DNA of 64,000 bases from Pseudomonas bijieensis. Its GTDB lineage: Bacteria > Pseudomonadota > Gammaproteobacteria > Pseudomonadales > Pseudomonadaceae. Shown piece by piece: positions 35,078 through 43,475 of the stretch (the first letter of the stretch is position 1; each line of letters opens with the position of its first letter). The stretch spans positions 3,781,501-3,845,500 of the forward strand of contig NZ_CP048810.1 in assembly GCF_013347965.1 (NCBI RefSeq), read 5' to 3'. Position numbers and translations under genes: made by a program. The notes below the pieces were generated by a model that was not told the DNA's origin, ran no database searches, and saw only the letters and a program-made list of their open reading frames with translations.

Positions 35078-35139
35078 CTGTGGCGAGGCACTTCTGTGTG
35101 GGAGCAAGCTTTACTCCCACAATCCTCTCTGCCACAGGG
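35078..35139. repeat. REP-like nested palindrome
   Basis: An outer pair CCTGTGGC/GCCACAGG encloses an inner hairpin GTGGGAG (35098-35104) with CTCCCAC (35114-35120). The inner part resembles a REP (GTGGGAGCAAGCTTTACTCC). It sits between convergent genes and may serve as a terminator. Confidence 0.6.
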
Positions 35140-35152
35140 GATTGAGCCGGGC

Positions 35153-35980
35153 TCAGGAGCGAGCAAGCTCCAACAACTTCCCACGCCACGCCGCTTTCGC
35201 CGGCAACGCCAGGAACGACGCATTCAACAGCGACTCCCGCGGTGGGTAACAGAACGGCTCACCGCCCAAATCCAACACCTCGCCACCCGCTCCTTCCAAT
35301 ACCCCCTGGGCGGCGGCAGTGTCCCACTGGGACGTCGGCGCCAGCCGTGGATAGCAATCCGCCGCGCCTTCGGCCACCAGGCAGAACTTCAATGAGCTGC
35401 CGATGCTGGTCAGTTGCAATTCACCCAGGCTCCCACTCAAGCCATCCAACAGGCGCTCCTGCTCGGGGCTGGTGTGTCGCCGACTGGCGACCACAGTGAA
35501 AGCCTCGCCCGGCGCCAGGACATTACGCACCGCGATAGGCGAAGGCTCGCCGCCACGATCGCCACGCCAGGCACCCAGCCCTGCGCCGCCAACGTAAAAG
35601 CGCCCATTGGTGGGCATCGACACCACACCGAACACCACGCGCCCCTGTTCCACCAACGCAATGTTGACGGTGAACTCCTCGCTGCCGGAAATGAATTCCT
35701 TGGTTCCATCCAGCGGGTCCACCAGCCACCAGCGTTGCCAGCTGGCACGCACGCTTTGGGCAATATCGGCGTCTTCTTCGGAGAGGATCGGAATATCCGG
35801 GGACAGCGCCAACAACCCGGCCACGATCACATCATGAGCGGCCATGTCTGCGGCGGTCACCGGCGACTCATCGGCCTTGTGGTTGACCTGCACGTTGGCG
35901 CGCCAGAACGGCAGGATCGCCTCACCGGCCTTGAGTGCCAGCTCGACCACAGGCGCCATCAACGGATGAGGGTAAGTCAT
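35153..35980 (-). CDS. cysQ: 3'(2'),5'-bisphosphate nucleotidase
   Basis: 275 residues. It removes the 3' phosphate from PAP made in sulfate assimilation. Lithium-sensitive phosphatase motifs: ILSEEDADI, then WWLVDPLDGTKEFI (D-P-L-D-G-T metal site) and SQWDTAAAQGVLEGAGG (W-D-x-A/T motif). Length matches family. Its ATG overlaps the stop of nudE by four bases, so the two form an operon. Confidence 0.95.
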   Translation of the reverse strand: MTYPHPLMAPVVELALKAGEAILPFWRANVQVNHKADESPVTAADMAAHDVIVAGLLALSPDIPILSEEDADIAQSVRASWQRWWLVDPLDGTKEFISGSEEFTVNIALVEQGRVVFGVVSMPTNGRFYVGGAGLGAWRGDRGGEPSPIAVRNVLAPGEAFTVVASRRHTSPEQERLLDGLSGSLGELQLTSIGSSLKFCLVAEGAADCYPRLAPTSQWDTAAAQGVLEGAGGEVLDLGGEPFCYPPRESLLNASFLALPAKAAWRGKLLELARS

Positions 35981-36543
35981 GACAGGAACACTCCACGCTG
36001 GGCCAGCAGGTCACGGGCCAGGTACAAAGCCGCCAAGGCCCGGCCCTCCGTGAACTGCGGGTTCTGTGCCAGGGCCGACAGTTCATGCAGGTTGACCTTG
36101 TCCACACGCATCGGCTCGGGCTCATCGCCCTCCAGCCGCTCTTCATACAGGTCAGTTGCCAACACCACCTGGATTTTCTGGCTCATGTAACCAGGAGACA
36201 GCGACAACTCGGTCAGGTGTTCCAACTGTCGCGCACCGAAACCGGCCTCTTCCTTGAGTTCCCGCTCAGCCGCCGCCAACACGTCTTCACCCGGCTCGAT
36301 CAAGCCCTTGGGCAGGGACAGTTCATAGGCGTCGGTCCCCCCGCAATACTCCTCCACCAACACCGCGTGGTCGGCGTCGAGCATCGCCACGATCATCACC
36401 GCGCCGTAACCCGCGCCCTTGCTCGCCAGACGTTCATAGGTGCGCTCCACACCGTTGGAAAAACGCAATTTCAGTTCTTCCACGCAAAACAGGCGGCTGG
36501 TGGCGACGATCCGGCGATCGAGTATGGTGGGTTTCTGGCGCAT
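35977..36543 (-). CDS. nudE: ADP compounds hydrolase NudE
   Basis: 188 residues, a Nudix hydrolase of ADP-ribose, AP3A and NADH-type compounds. The Nudix box is present as GLIEPGEDVLAAAERELKEEAG, split here across GxxEPGED and AERELKEEAGFG. The flanking sequence (FSNGVERTYERLASKG, LSLPKG, SPGYMSQKIQVVLA) fits NudE. First gene of the nudE-cysQ operon and divergent from the HAD gene. Confidence 0.93.
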   Translation of the reverse strand: MRQKPTILDRRIVATSRLFCVEELKLRFSNGVERTYERLASKGAGYGAVMIVAMLDADHAVLVEEYCGGTDAYELSLPKGLIEPGEDVLAAAERELKEEAGFGARQLEHLTELSLSPGYMSQKIQVVLATDLYEERLEGDEPEPMRVDKVNLHELSALAQNPQFTEGRALAALYLARDLLAQRGVFLS

Positions 36544-36631
36544 AAACGGCTCCCTGGGCGATAGCGGGCTACTATACCCGGCCTATTCTGATTGTTTGTG
36601 TCGGATATCCGATTACCGCTGGAGAAGTTTT

Positions 36632-37295
36632 ATGGCTTTGCTGCCCTGGCATGAGATCGATACGGTTCTGCTGGACATGGACGGCACCCTGCTGGACCTG
36701 CATTACGACAACCATTTCTGGCTCGAACACCTGCCCCAGCGCTACGCCGAGTTGCATGGCGTGAGCCGGGCGATGGCCGAGATGGAGCTGCAGCCATTGT
36801 TCGAGCGCAATGCCGGCCAGTTGCAATGGTATTGCCTGGACTTCTGGAGCAGCGAACTGAAACTGCCGGTGCGCGAACTGAAGTTGGAAACCGCGCACCT
36901 GATTGCCTTGCGCCCGGACGCCGATACCTTCCTGGCGGCGATCCAGCGCGCCGGCAAGCGCGTGGTGATGATCACCAACGCCCACCGCGATTCGTTGTCC
37001 CTGAAGCTGGAGCGCATCGAACTGGCTCCCTACTTCGAGCGCTTGATCAGTTCCCACGACTACGGCTTCCCCCAAGGAAAACCCGCAATTCTGGGACGCG
37101 CTGCAAGCCGACCTGAATTTCGACCCGGCCCACAGCCTGTTCATCGACGATACCCTGCCAGTATTGCGCAGCGCCCGGGACTTCGGCGTGGCGCACTTGC
37201 TGGCCGTCAGCGAGCCGGATAGCCGCAAGGGGCCGAAGGATACGGGGGAGTTCGAAGCGCTGGGGGATTACCGGGATTTGATCGCCGGCCTCTGA
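36632..37295 (+). pseudogene. HAD-IA nucleotidase (YrfG-like), frameshifted
   Basis: The first 147 or so residues are a HAD phosphatase: VLLDMDGTLLDLHYDNHFW (catalytic D-x-D-G-T), then VVMITNAHRD and RLISSHDYGFP. After the C-run at 37069-37073 the frame breaks. One base fewer would give KENPQFWDALQADLNFDP, then FIDDTLPVLRSARDFGV and a stop at 37293-37295, exactly the family's expected motif III/IV and about 220 residues. As written, the frame reads unrelated sequence to 37222. The gene is thus a +1 frameshift in a C5 homopolymer, either a sequence error or a true mutation. Intact relatives are GMP/IMP nucleotidases. Confidence 0.85.
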
Positions 37296-37303
37296 CAGGA
37301 CCA

Positions 37304-37396
37304 GTGTGGCGAGGGAGCTTGCTCCCGCTCGGCTGCGCAGCAGACGCATTGGGGTCGCTTCGCAACCCAGCGGGAGCAAGCTCCCTCGCCACAGGG
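37304..37396. repeat. REPIN, GGGAGCTTGCTCCC class
   Basis: GTGTGGCGAGGGAGCTTGCT then CCCGCT on the left and the inverted AGCGGGAGCAAGCTCCCTCG then CCACAGG on the right, separated by a GC-rich spacer with CGGCTGCGCAGCAG. It lies between the convergent HAD and lysM genes. Confidence 0.9.
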
Positions 37397-37402
37397 GCCC
37401 GG

Positions 37403-37844
37403 TTATTCAGGGATACGCAACACCTGCCCCGGATAGATCTTGTCCGGGTGCGACAGCATCGGCTTGTTGGCCTCGAAGATCTTGTTGTACTTGTTCGCGT
37501 CGCCGTACTCGGCCTTGGAGATGGCACTGAGTGTGTCGCCCTTCTTCACGGTCACGAAACGCGCGGCTTTTTGCCACCGGACCGGTCACCGTGATCTGGT
37601 CGTCAACACTGCCGACACCGGCGATGTTGCCCACCGCTAGCAGGATCTTTTCTTTCTCTTCCTGGCTCGCGACTTCACCGGTGACGATGACCTTGTCGCC
37701 CTCGATCGTCGCCTGAACGTTCGGATTGCCCAGGCCGACCTTTTCAATGTGCTGTTTCAGTTGTTCGCTGGCATTGGCATTGCCAGGGGTCAGCAGATCG
37801 ATCAGCTTTTCACCTGCTTCTTTCACGAAGCTAAAGATACTCAT
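37403..37844 (-). pseudogene. lysM: LysM/BON-domain peptidoglycan-binding protein, frameshifted
   Basis: The N-terminal part is intact: MSIFSFVKEAGEKLIDLLTP and a BON domain (VQATIEGDKVIVTGEVASQEEKEKI, NIAGVGSVDDQITV). At the A-run (T5 on the plus strand, 37568-37572) the frame breaks. With one A fewer the sequence continues [20 protein letters not shown], then [20 protein letters not shown] and PGQVLRIPE with a stop at 37403-37405, a complete LysM domain and the normal 146-147 residues. Without correction the LysM part is lost. As with the preceding HAD gene the change is a +1 in a homopolymer, so a sequence error is possible. Confidence 0.85.
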
Positions 37845-37979
37845 GGCACACGCTCCTTGGGTTTAAGTGTCCAGACGCCAAAGACTAGACCAGGCGAGCC
37901 GAACCCGGTTCCCAGCCGACCAATGACCCCACCCCCCACAAGCGCTAGAATCCGACTCTTCCTGCGCCTTGGAGCGAAG

Positions 37980-38867
37980 ATGGACATCAAGCAGCTGAAA
38001 TTTCTTATTGCGCTGGACGAAACCCGCCACTTCGGCCAGGCCGCCGCTCGCTGCCACATCACCCAGCCGACCCTGTCGATGCGCCTGCGCAGCCTTGAAG
38101 AGGAACTCGACCTGCCGCTGGTCAACCGCGGCCAACGCTTTGAAGGCTTTACCGCGCCGGGAGAACGGGTGCTGGCCTGGGCGCGCACGGTACTGGCAGC
38201 CTATGACGGGCTGCAGGCCGAAGCGGCGGCCTGCCGTGGCAACCTGGTGGGTACGCTGCGCCTGGGCGTGGTGCCGTTGTCGGACTTCGACCCGCTGGCA
38301 ATGATGCAACGCTTGCACGCCGAGCACCCCAACCTGCGTTTCGAATTGTCGTCCCTGAGCTCCGAACGCATCCTTGAACAGCTGGCGAACAACCGTATCG
38401 ACCTGGGTATTTCCTACCTGGAACGCCTGGACAACGAACGCTTCGAGGCCCTGCCCTTCAGCCACACCCGCATGGGCCTGCTCTATGACCAGCGCTTTTT
38501 CTTTTTCGGCGAACAACCGCTTAGCTGGGAAGCGCTGATCGAACTCCCCCTGGGCATGCTCACCAGCGGCATGCATTTTCGCCAATCCATCGACCATAAC
38601 TTCCACAGCCGGGGCCTCACGCCACAACCGCTGTTGCAAACCGACGCGGTGCATCAATTGTTACAAGCTGTGCACGGCGGGTTGTGTTGTGCAGTGATGC
38701 CCTTGGACAGCGGCCTGAACGTCCTGACCGAAGACTTGCGCATCCAGCCCATCGAAAGCGCGCAGACGTTGGTCCCGCTGGGTCTGATCATGCGCCGCGC
38801 CGCCCCACGCTCGGCCTTGGCCGAAGCGTGTTTTGCCCTCTATCAGAAATCAGTAACGACTTCTTGA
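37980..38867 (+). CDS. LysR-family regulator next to fdhD (OxyR-like fold)
   Basis: 295 residues from the ATG at 37980, with GGAG upstream. The DNA-binding domain reads MDIKQLKFLIALDETRHFGQ, then TQPTLSMRLRSLEEELDLPL. The effector domain follows with LRLGVVPLSDFDP. It resembles the regulator that precedes fdhD and the FdhF-like gene in P. aeruginosa (PA5179 by memory). Its target is likely the two genes downstream, an inference from position. Confidence 0.88.
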   Translation: MDIKQLKFLIALDETRHFGQAAARCHITQPTLSMRLRSLEEELDLPLVNRGQRFEGFTAPGERVLAWARTVLAAYDGLQAEAAACRGNLVGTLRLGVVPLSDFDPLAMMQRLHAEHPNLRFELSSLSSERILEQLANNRIDLGISYLERLDNERFEALPFSHTRMGLLYDQRFFFFGEQPLSWEALIELPLGMLTSGMHFRQSIDHNFHSRGLTPQPLLQTDAVHQLLQAVHGGLCCAVMPLDSGLNVLTEDLRIQPIESAQTLVPLGLIMRRAAPRSALAEACFALYQKSVTTS

Positions 38868-38954
38868 TCGACGTCATCTATTGAGAGATCAGTAATAGCG
38901 ATTAGACGTGGCAGATTGCCGCATTTAGTCTTAACACTATTCCTACTCTCAGTG

Positions 38955-39800
38955 ATGCCTATGAACGACAAGCCTCCGGTCAGTCCAGCGCCTGCGATGG
39001 AAACATCCGCGCCGGTCGCCAGCCAGAGCTATCGCTACTGCAATCTGGACCGCTCCCATTCGGACAGCACCGCGCTGGCCGAGGAAGTGGCGCTGGCGAT
39101 TGCTTATAACGGCATCAGCCAGGCGGTCATGCTGGTCACTCCCACCGACCTTGAAGACTTCATTGTCGGCTTCAGTCTCGGCAGCGGCATCATCGAAGAC
39201 GCATCGGACATCTATGACCTGCAACTGAGTGGCACGGGTGCCGCGCACCACGCCCAGGTGACCATCGCCAACCGCGCCTTCTGGAACCTCAAGCAGCAAC
39301 GCCGGCAGTTGGCGGGCACCAGTGGCTGCGGGCTGTGCGGCGTGGAAGCGGTGGAGCAGGCACTGCCAAACCTCAAGGTGCTGCCCGGCGCGCCGCTGCC
39401 GCCGGCGCAATGGCTCGAAGGCCTGCGTGACCGTATCGGCCAGTTCCAGCCCCTGGGCCAGTACTGCGGCGCGGTCCACGCCGCGTTGTTCATGAATGCC
39501 CAGGGCGAATTGCTGCTGGGCCGCGAAGACATTGGCCGGCACAACGCCCTCGACAAGCTGATTGGGGCATTGGTCCGGCAGCGGATCCCGGTGTCCGGTG
39601 GCGTGGCGATCGTCACCAGCCGTTGCAGCCTCGAATTGATCCAGAAAGTACTGCGTGCCGGCATCCAGACCCTGGTCAGCCTGTCGTCGCCCACGGGCCT
39701 CGCGGTGCAGTGGGCCCGCCAACACAACCTCAACCTCATCCACCTGCCGCAAAAAAGTGCGCCGCGGGTCTACAGCCCTGCGATGGAGAAACAAGCGTGA
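38955..39800 (+). CDS. fdhD: Formate dehydrogenase sulfurtransferase FdhD
   Basis: 281 residues. FdhD carries sulfur from IscS to the molybdenum cofactor of formate dehydrogenases. The catalytic C-x-x-C is in TSGCGLCGVEAVEQA, and GREDIGRHNALDKLIG plus SSPTGLAVQ are the conserved GDP/cofactor segments. The ATG at 38955 was chosen; another ATG two codons on is possible. The stop overlaps the GTG start of the molybdoenzyme gene by four bases, matching its role as that enzyme's maturation factor. Confidence 0.93.
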   Translation: MPMNDKPPVSPAPAMETSAPVASQSYRYCNLDRSHSDSTALAEEVALAIAYNGISQAVMLVTPTDLEDFIVGFSLGSGIIEDASDIYDLQLSGTGAAHHAQVTIANRAFWNLKQQRRQLAGTSGCGLCGVEAVEQALPNLKVLPGAPLPPAQWLEGLRDRIGQFQPLGQYCGAVHAALFMNAQGELLLGREDIGRHNALDKLIGALVRQRIPVSGGVAIVTSRCSLELIQKVLRAGIQTLVSLSSPTGLAVQWARQHNLNLIHLPQKSAPRVYSPAMEKQA

Positions 39801-42146
39801 GCAATCATCAACAAGCCGACCAGAAACCCGTACCGCGCTACAAGCCCTATAAGGGTCCCGCCGGTGGTTGGGGTGCGCTGATCAGTGTCGCTCAGGCCTG
39901 GTTGACCAGCGACAATGCGCTGAAAAACATCCGCATGATGCTCAAGACCAACCAGAATGGCGGTTTTGACTGCCCAGGCTGTGCCTGGGGCGACTCACCG
40001 GAAAGCGGCATGGTCAAGTTCTGCGAGAACGGCGCCAAGGCGGTGAACTGGGAAGCCACCAAGCGCCGCGTCGATGGTGCGTTTTTCGCCAAGCACAGCG
40101 TGACCTCGCTGCTGGAGCAGAGCGACTACTGGCTCGAGTACCAGGGTCGCCTGACCGAGCCAATGCGTTACGACGCCGAAACCGACCGCTACAAGCCCAT
40201 CAGTTGGGAAGCGGCGTTCGCCCTGGTCGGCAAGCACCTGCAAGGGCTGTCCAGCCCTAACCAGGCCGAGTTCTACACTTCGGGCCGGGCCAGCAACGAA
40301 GCGGCCTACCTGTATCAATTGTTCGTGCGGGCCTACGGCACCAACAACTTCCCCGACTGCTCGAACATGTGCCATGAGGCCAGCGGCGTAGCGCTGGCCC
40401 AGAGTGTCGGCGTGGGCAAGGGCACGGTGACCTTCGACGACTTCGAGCACGCCGACGCGATTTTCGTCTGGGGCCAGAACCCCGGCACCAATCACCCCCG
40501 GATGCTCGAACCGCTGCGCGAGGCGGTCAAGCGCGGTGCCCAGGTGGTGTGCATCAACCCGCTCAAGGAGCGTGGCCTGGAGCGCTTCCAGCACCCGCAG
40601 CACCCGCTCGAGATGCTCACCAACGGCGATAAACCCACCAACACCGCGTACTTCCGCCCCGCACTGGGCGGCGACATGGCGATATTGCGCGGCATGGCGA
40701 AGTTCCTGCTGCAATGGGAACGTGAGGCGCAGAACACCGGCGCTGCGGCGGTGTTCGACCACGCATTCCTTAACGAACACAGCACCAACGTGCTGGATTA
40801 CCTGGCCGTTGTCGACGACACCTCCTGGGAGCAAATCGTTGAGCAATCGGGGCTGCCCCTGATCGAAATCGAGCAAGCGGCGCGCATGTACGCCAAAAGC
40901 GAGAACGTGATCATGTGCTGGGCGATGGGCATCACCCAGCATCGCCATTCGGTGGCGACCATCCAGGAAATCGCCAACGTGATGATGCTGCGCGGCAACA
41001 TCGGCCGACCAGGCGCAGGCCTGTGTCCGGTACGCGGCCACAGCAACGTTCAGGGCGACCGGACCATGGGCATCAACGAGCGCCCGCCAGCGGTGTTCCT
41101 CGATGCGCTGGAGCGACGCTTCCAGTTCAAGGTGCCACGCGAGAACGGTCATAACGTGGTCGAGGCAATCCATGCCATGGCCGACGGCCAGGCGAAGGTG
41201 TTCATCGCCCTGGGCGGCAACTTCGCCCAAGCCACGCCAGACAGCCATCGAACGTTCCAGGCCTTGGCCAATTGCGACCTGACAGTGCAGATCAGCACCA
41301 AGCTCAATCGCAGTCATCTGGCCCACGGCAAGGAAGCGCTGATCCTGCCGTGCCTGGGCCGCACCGACATCGACCTGCAAGCTGAAGGCGCGCAAGCGGT
41401 GACCGTGGAAGACTCCTTCAGCATGGTGCATGCCTCCAATGGCCAGTTGCAGCCGCTGTCGAGCCAGATGCGCTCCGAACCGTGGATCATCGCCGGCATC
41501 GCCGCCGCCACGCTGGGCAGCCGCCCGGTGGACTGGAACTGGCTGGTGGCCGACTACAGTCGAATCCGCGACCTGATCGCCGACACTGTGCCCGGCTTCA
41601 AGGACTTCAACGAAAAACTGAAGAACCCCGGTGGATTCTATCTGGGCAACAGCGCCGGTTCGCGGCGCTGGAACACCCCGTCGGGCCGCGCCAACTTCAA
41701 GCCCAACCTGTTGCCGACCGACCTTGTGCATGAACGCACCCGCGCCACCGGCCAGTTGCCCGACCTGATCATGCAGTCCATGCGCTCCCACGATCAGTAC
41801 AACACCACCATCTATGGCCTGGATGACCGCTATCGCGGCGTAAAGGGCCAGCGTGACGTATTGTTCGCCAACGAAGCGGACATCATTCGCCTGGGCTTCA
41901 AGCCGGGACAGAAAGCCGACATCGTCTCGCTCTGGGATGATGGCCGCGAGCGTCGGGTCAAGGGCTTTACCCTGCTGGCGTTCGACATTCCTGCCGGGCA
42001 GGCTGCGGCCTATTACCCGGAAGTGAACCCGCTGGTGCCACTGGAAAGCACCGGCGACGGCAGCCACACCCCCAACGTCGAAATTCGTCGCGATTCGCCT
42101 GGAAGCGGCGAGCGAGAATGGGTTGATCCTGGCCAAGTCGGCCTGA
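39797..42146 (+). pseudogene. FdhF/YdeP-type molybdopterin oxidoreductase, C-terminal frameshift
   Basis: GTG start at 39797. Over 750 residues match the FdhF/YdeP group: GGFDCPGCAWGDSP (cluster/cofactor entry), FYTSGRASNEAAYLYQLF, MCHEASGVALAQSVGVGKG, WGQNPGTNHPRM, RGNIGRPGAGLCPVRGHSNV. At about 42069-42075 (CCCCCAA) one base too many shifts the frame. Removing one gives PTSKFVAIRLEAASENGLIL then AKSA and a stop at 42144-42146, the expected end. As written, the frame runs to 42217 through a REPIN. Only the last 27 or so residues are affected, so the enzyme could still fold. Substrate unknown; formate is not proven. Confidence 0.85.
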
Positions 42147-42172
42147 CACGACCCTGCTTGGATCATGCGGAC

Positions 42173-42232
42173 CTGTGGCGAGGGGATTTATCCCCGCATC
42201 ACGCCCAACGGGGATAAATCCCCTCGCCACAA
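42173..42232. repeat. REPIN, GGGGATTTATCCCC class
   Basis: CTGTGGCGAGGGGATTTATC then CCCG is followed after 12 bases by the inverted CGGGGATAAATCCCCTCGCC then ACA. The very short spacer makes it nearly one long hairpin. It lies directly after the molybdoenzyme gene. Confidence 0.9.
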
Positions 42233-42256
42233 AGTACTTTCCAGCGCCCACAAAAA

Positions 42257-42282
42257 AGGCCGTTTTCCATAGAAAACGGCCT
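42257..42282. terminator. Hairpin with terminator features
   Basis: AGGCCGTTTTC (42257-42267) pairs perfectly with GAAAACGGCCT (42272-42282), loop CATA. The T-run (six T) exists only on the minus strand, though no minus-strand gene ends here. On the plus strand it could still slow read-through from the molybdoenzyme gene. Confidence 0.6.
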
Positions 42283-42401
42283 GTCCGCGAAGTAGCTACA
42301 GACCGACCAATTCGCCTTAAGTTCCCACCTAAAAACAATAACTTAGAGAATTGTGCACAAGTCGTGCTACTCGTCGGATTTCTATTGTAAGCAAGCGAAG
42401 C

Positions 42402-42437
42402 GAGCCTCAGGATCGCGCCGTCATCCCTTTGAGGCTC
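42402..42437 (+). promoter_or_regulatory. Leader hairpin covering the ribosome site of the glycine-zipper gene
   Basis: GAGCCTCA (42402-42409) pairs with TGAGGCTC (42430-42437). The right arm contains GAGG, the likely Shine-Dalgarno sequence seven bases before the ATG at 42442. Translation would be low while the stem is closed, so it may act as a translational switch or thermometer; this is inference from pairing only. Confidence 0.45.
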
Positions 42438-42441
42438 CTCT

Positions 42442-42924
42442 ATGAAGTTCTCCTCCATTCTCTTGTTGTCCCTTAGCCTGGCCAGTGGCGTCGCTTCTGC
42501 CGGTGGTACTGCCGAAGCAGGTGTGGGCGGCGCATTGGGCGGGGTTTTGGGTTCGGTCGTCGGCCAGTCCCTGGGCGGCAACACCGGTTCCACTATCGGC
42601 GCGGCGCTGGGCGGCGCGGGCGGCAGTGCGGTCGGTGCAGACAAACATAGCCGCGGCGAAGCGGCCATCGGCGGCGCGCTGGGCGCAGCCGGCGGCAACG
42701 TGGTTGGCCGTAGTGTCGGCGGCACCACCGGCAGCCTGATCGGTGCGGCAGCGGGCGGCGGCGCCGGTGGCGCGCTGGGTAACTACATGGGCAAGGACGA
42801 CGACGATGATCGTTATGAAGGTCGCCGTGGTGATCGTCGCTACTATCGCGACGGCCATCCGGGTCGCGGCCATGCCTATGGGCATCGCAAGCACAAGCAT
42901 AAGCATCGCTATCACGATGACTGA
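42442..42924 (+). CDS. Glycine-zipper envelope protein with a histidine-rich tail
   Basis: 160 residues. A signal peptide (MKFSSILLLSLSLASGVASA) precedes about 95 residues of glycine-zipper repeats (GGALGGVLGSVVGQSLGG, GAALGGAGGSAVGAD, GGALGAAGGNVVGRSVGG), which form membrane-spanning or oligomeric helices in the envelope. The last 45 residues are charged (KDDDDDRYEGRRGDRRYYRD) and end in a His/Lys/Arg tract (HRKHKHKHRYHDD) that could bind metal or anionic polymers. Function unknown. A hairpin may mask its ribosome site, and a terminator follows. Confidence 0.8.
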   Translation: MKFSSILLLSLSLASGVASAGGTAEAGVGGALGGVLGSVVGQSLGGNTGSTIGAALGGAGGSAVGADKHSRGEAAIGGALGAAGGNVVGRSVGGTTGSLIGAAAGGGAGGALGNYMGKDDDDDRYEGRRGDRRYYRDGHPGRGHAYGHRKHKHKHRYHDD

Positions 42925-42954
42925 CCGCTGGCTTTAAATCCCAGTTGGTAAAAG

Positions 42955-43007
42955 ATCGCAGCCTTCGGCAACTCTTCCAAGAGCCTGACCGGAAGCTGCG
43001 ATTTTTT
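42955..43007 (+). terminator. Terminator, repeat-derived
   Basis: ATCGCAGC (42955-42962) pairs with GCTGCGAT (42995-43002), followed by TTTTT. The GATCGCAGCCTTCGGCAAC wording is a frequent intergenic repeat in fluorescent pseudomonads, here acting at the end of the glycine-zipper gene and between convergent genes. Confidence 0.7.
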
Positions 43008-43010
43008 GGT

Positions 43011-43430
43011 TCAGACCACCAACCGTTCCAAAGCCCCACGTAGCCGATCCGGAATCGCCACCGGTCGATTCGACGCCCGATCCACGAATACGTGAACAAA
43101 ACGCCCCGCCGCACAGGCCTCCTCCTCGCCCAGCTTGAACACCGCCAGTTCGTACTGCACCGAACTGCTGCCCAGTTTCCCGACCCGCAGGCCGATTTCA
43201 ATCCGGTCTGGAAAGGCGATCGAAGCAAAGTAGTCACAGGCCGAACTCACCACGAACCCCACTACCTCTCCGTCATGGATATCCAGGCCGCCGACTTCGA
43301 TCAGGTAGGTATTCACTGCGCTATCGAAGAAGCTGTAGTAGGTGACGTTATTGACGTGACCGTACACATCGTTGTCGTGCCAGCGCGTGGTGATGGGTTG
43401 CAAGTGTGGGTATTCATTGCGTTGCGGCAT
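43011..43430 (-). CDS. Acyl-CoA thioesterase, 4HBT hotdog fold
   Basis: 139 residues from the ATG at 43430 (AGGA ten bases upstream). The signature TTRWHDNDVYGHVNNVTYYSFFD holds the catalytic aspartate and the N-x-x-Y of 4-hydroxybenzoyl-CoA-type thioesterases. It is close to the PA5185 group by memory. It lies 45 bases behind the hydroxyacyl-CoA dehydrogenase gene on the same strand, so both probably serve acyl-CoA catabolism. Confidence 0.88.
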   Translation of the reverse strand: MPQRNEYPHLQPITTRWHDNDVYGHVNNVTYYSFFDSAVNTYLIEVGGLDIHDGEVVGFVVSSACDYFASIAFPDRIEIGLRVGKLGSSSVQYELAVFKLGEEEACAAGRFVHVFVDRASNRPVAIPDRLRGALERLVV

Positions 43431-43475
43431 CAGGTGTCCTTTACGATTGTTCAATGATCTTGACGTGACATGGCC

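Noticed and set aside
42147..42217. C-terminal extension of the FdhF-like protein
   Set aside because: These codons derive from a REPIN and exist only because of the +1 shift at about 42070; the corrected frame stops at 42146.
42257..42282. Hairpin considered as a small RNA gene
   Set aside because: No promoter upstream on either strand; a terminator-like hairpin is the simpler reading.
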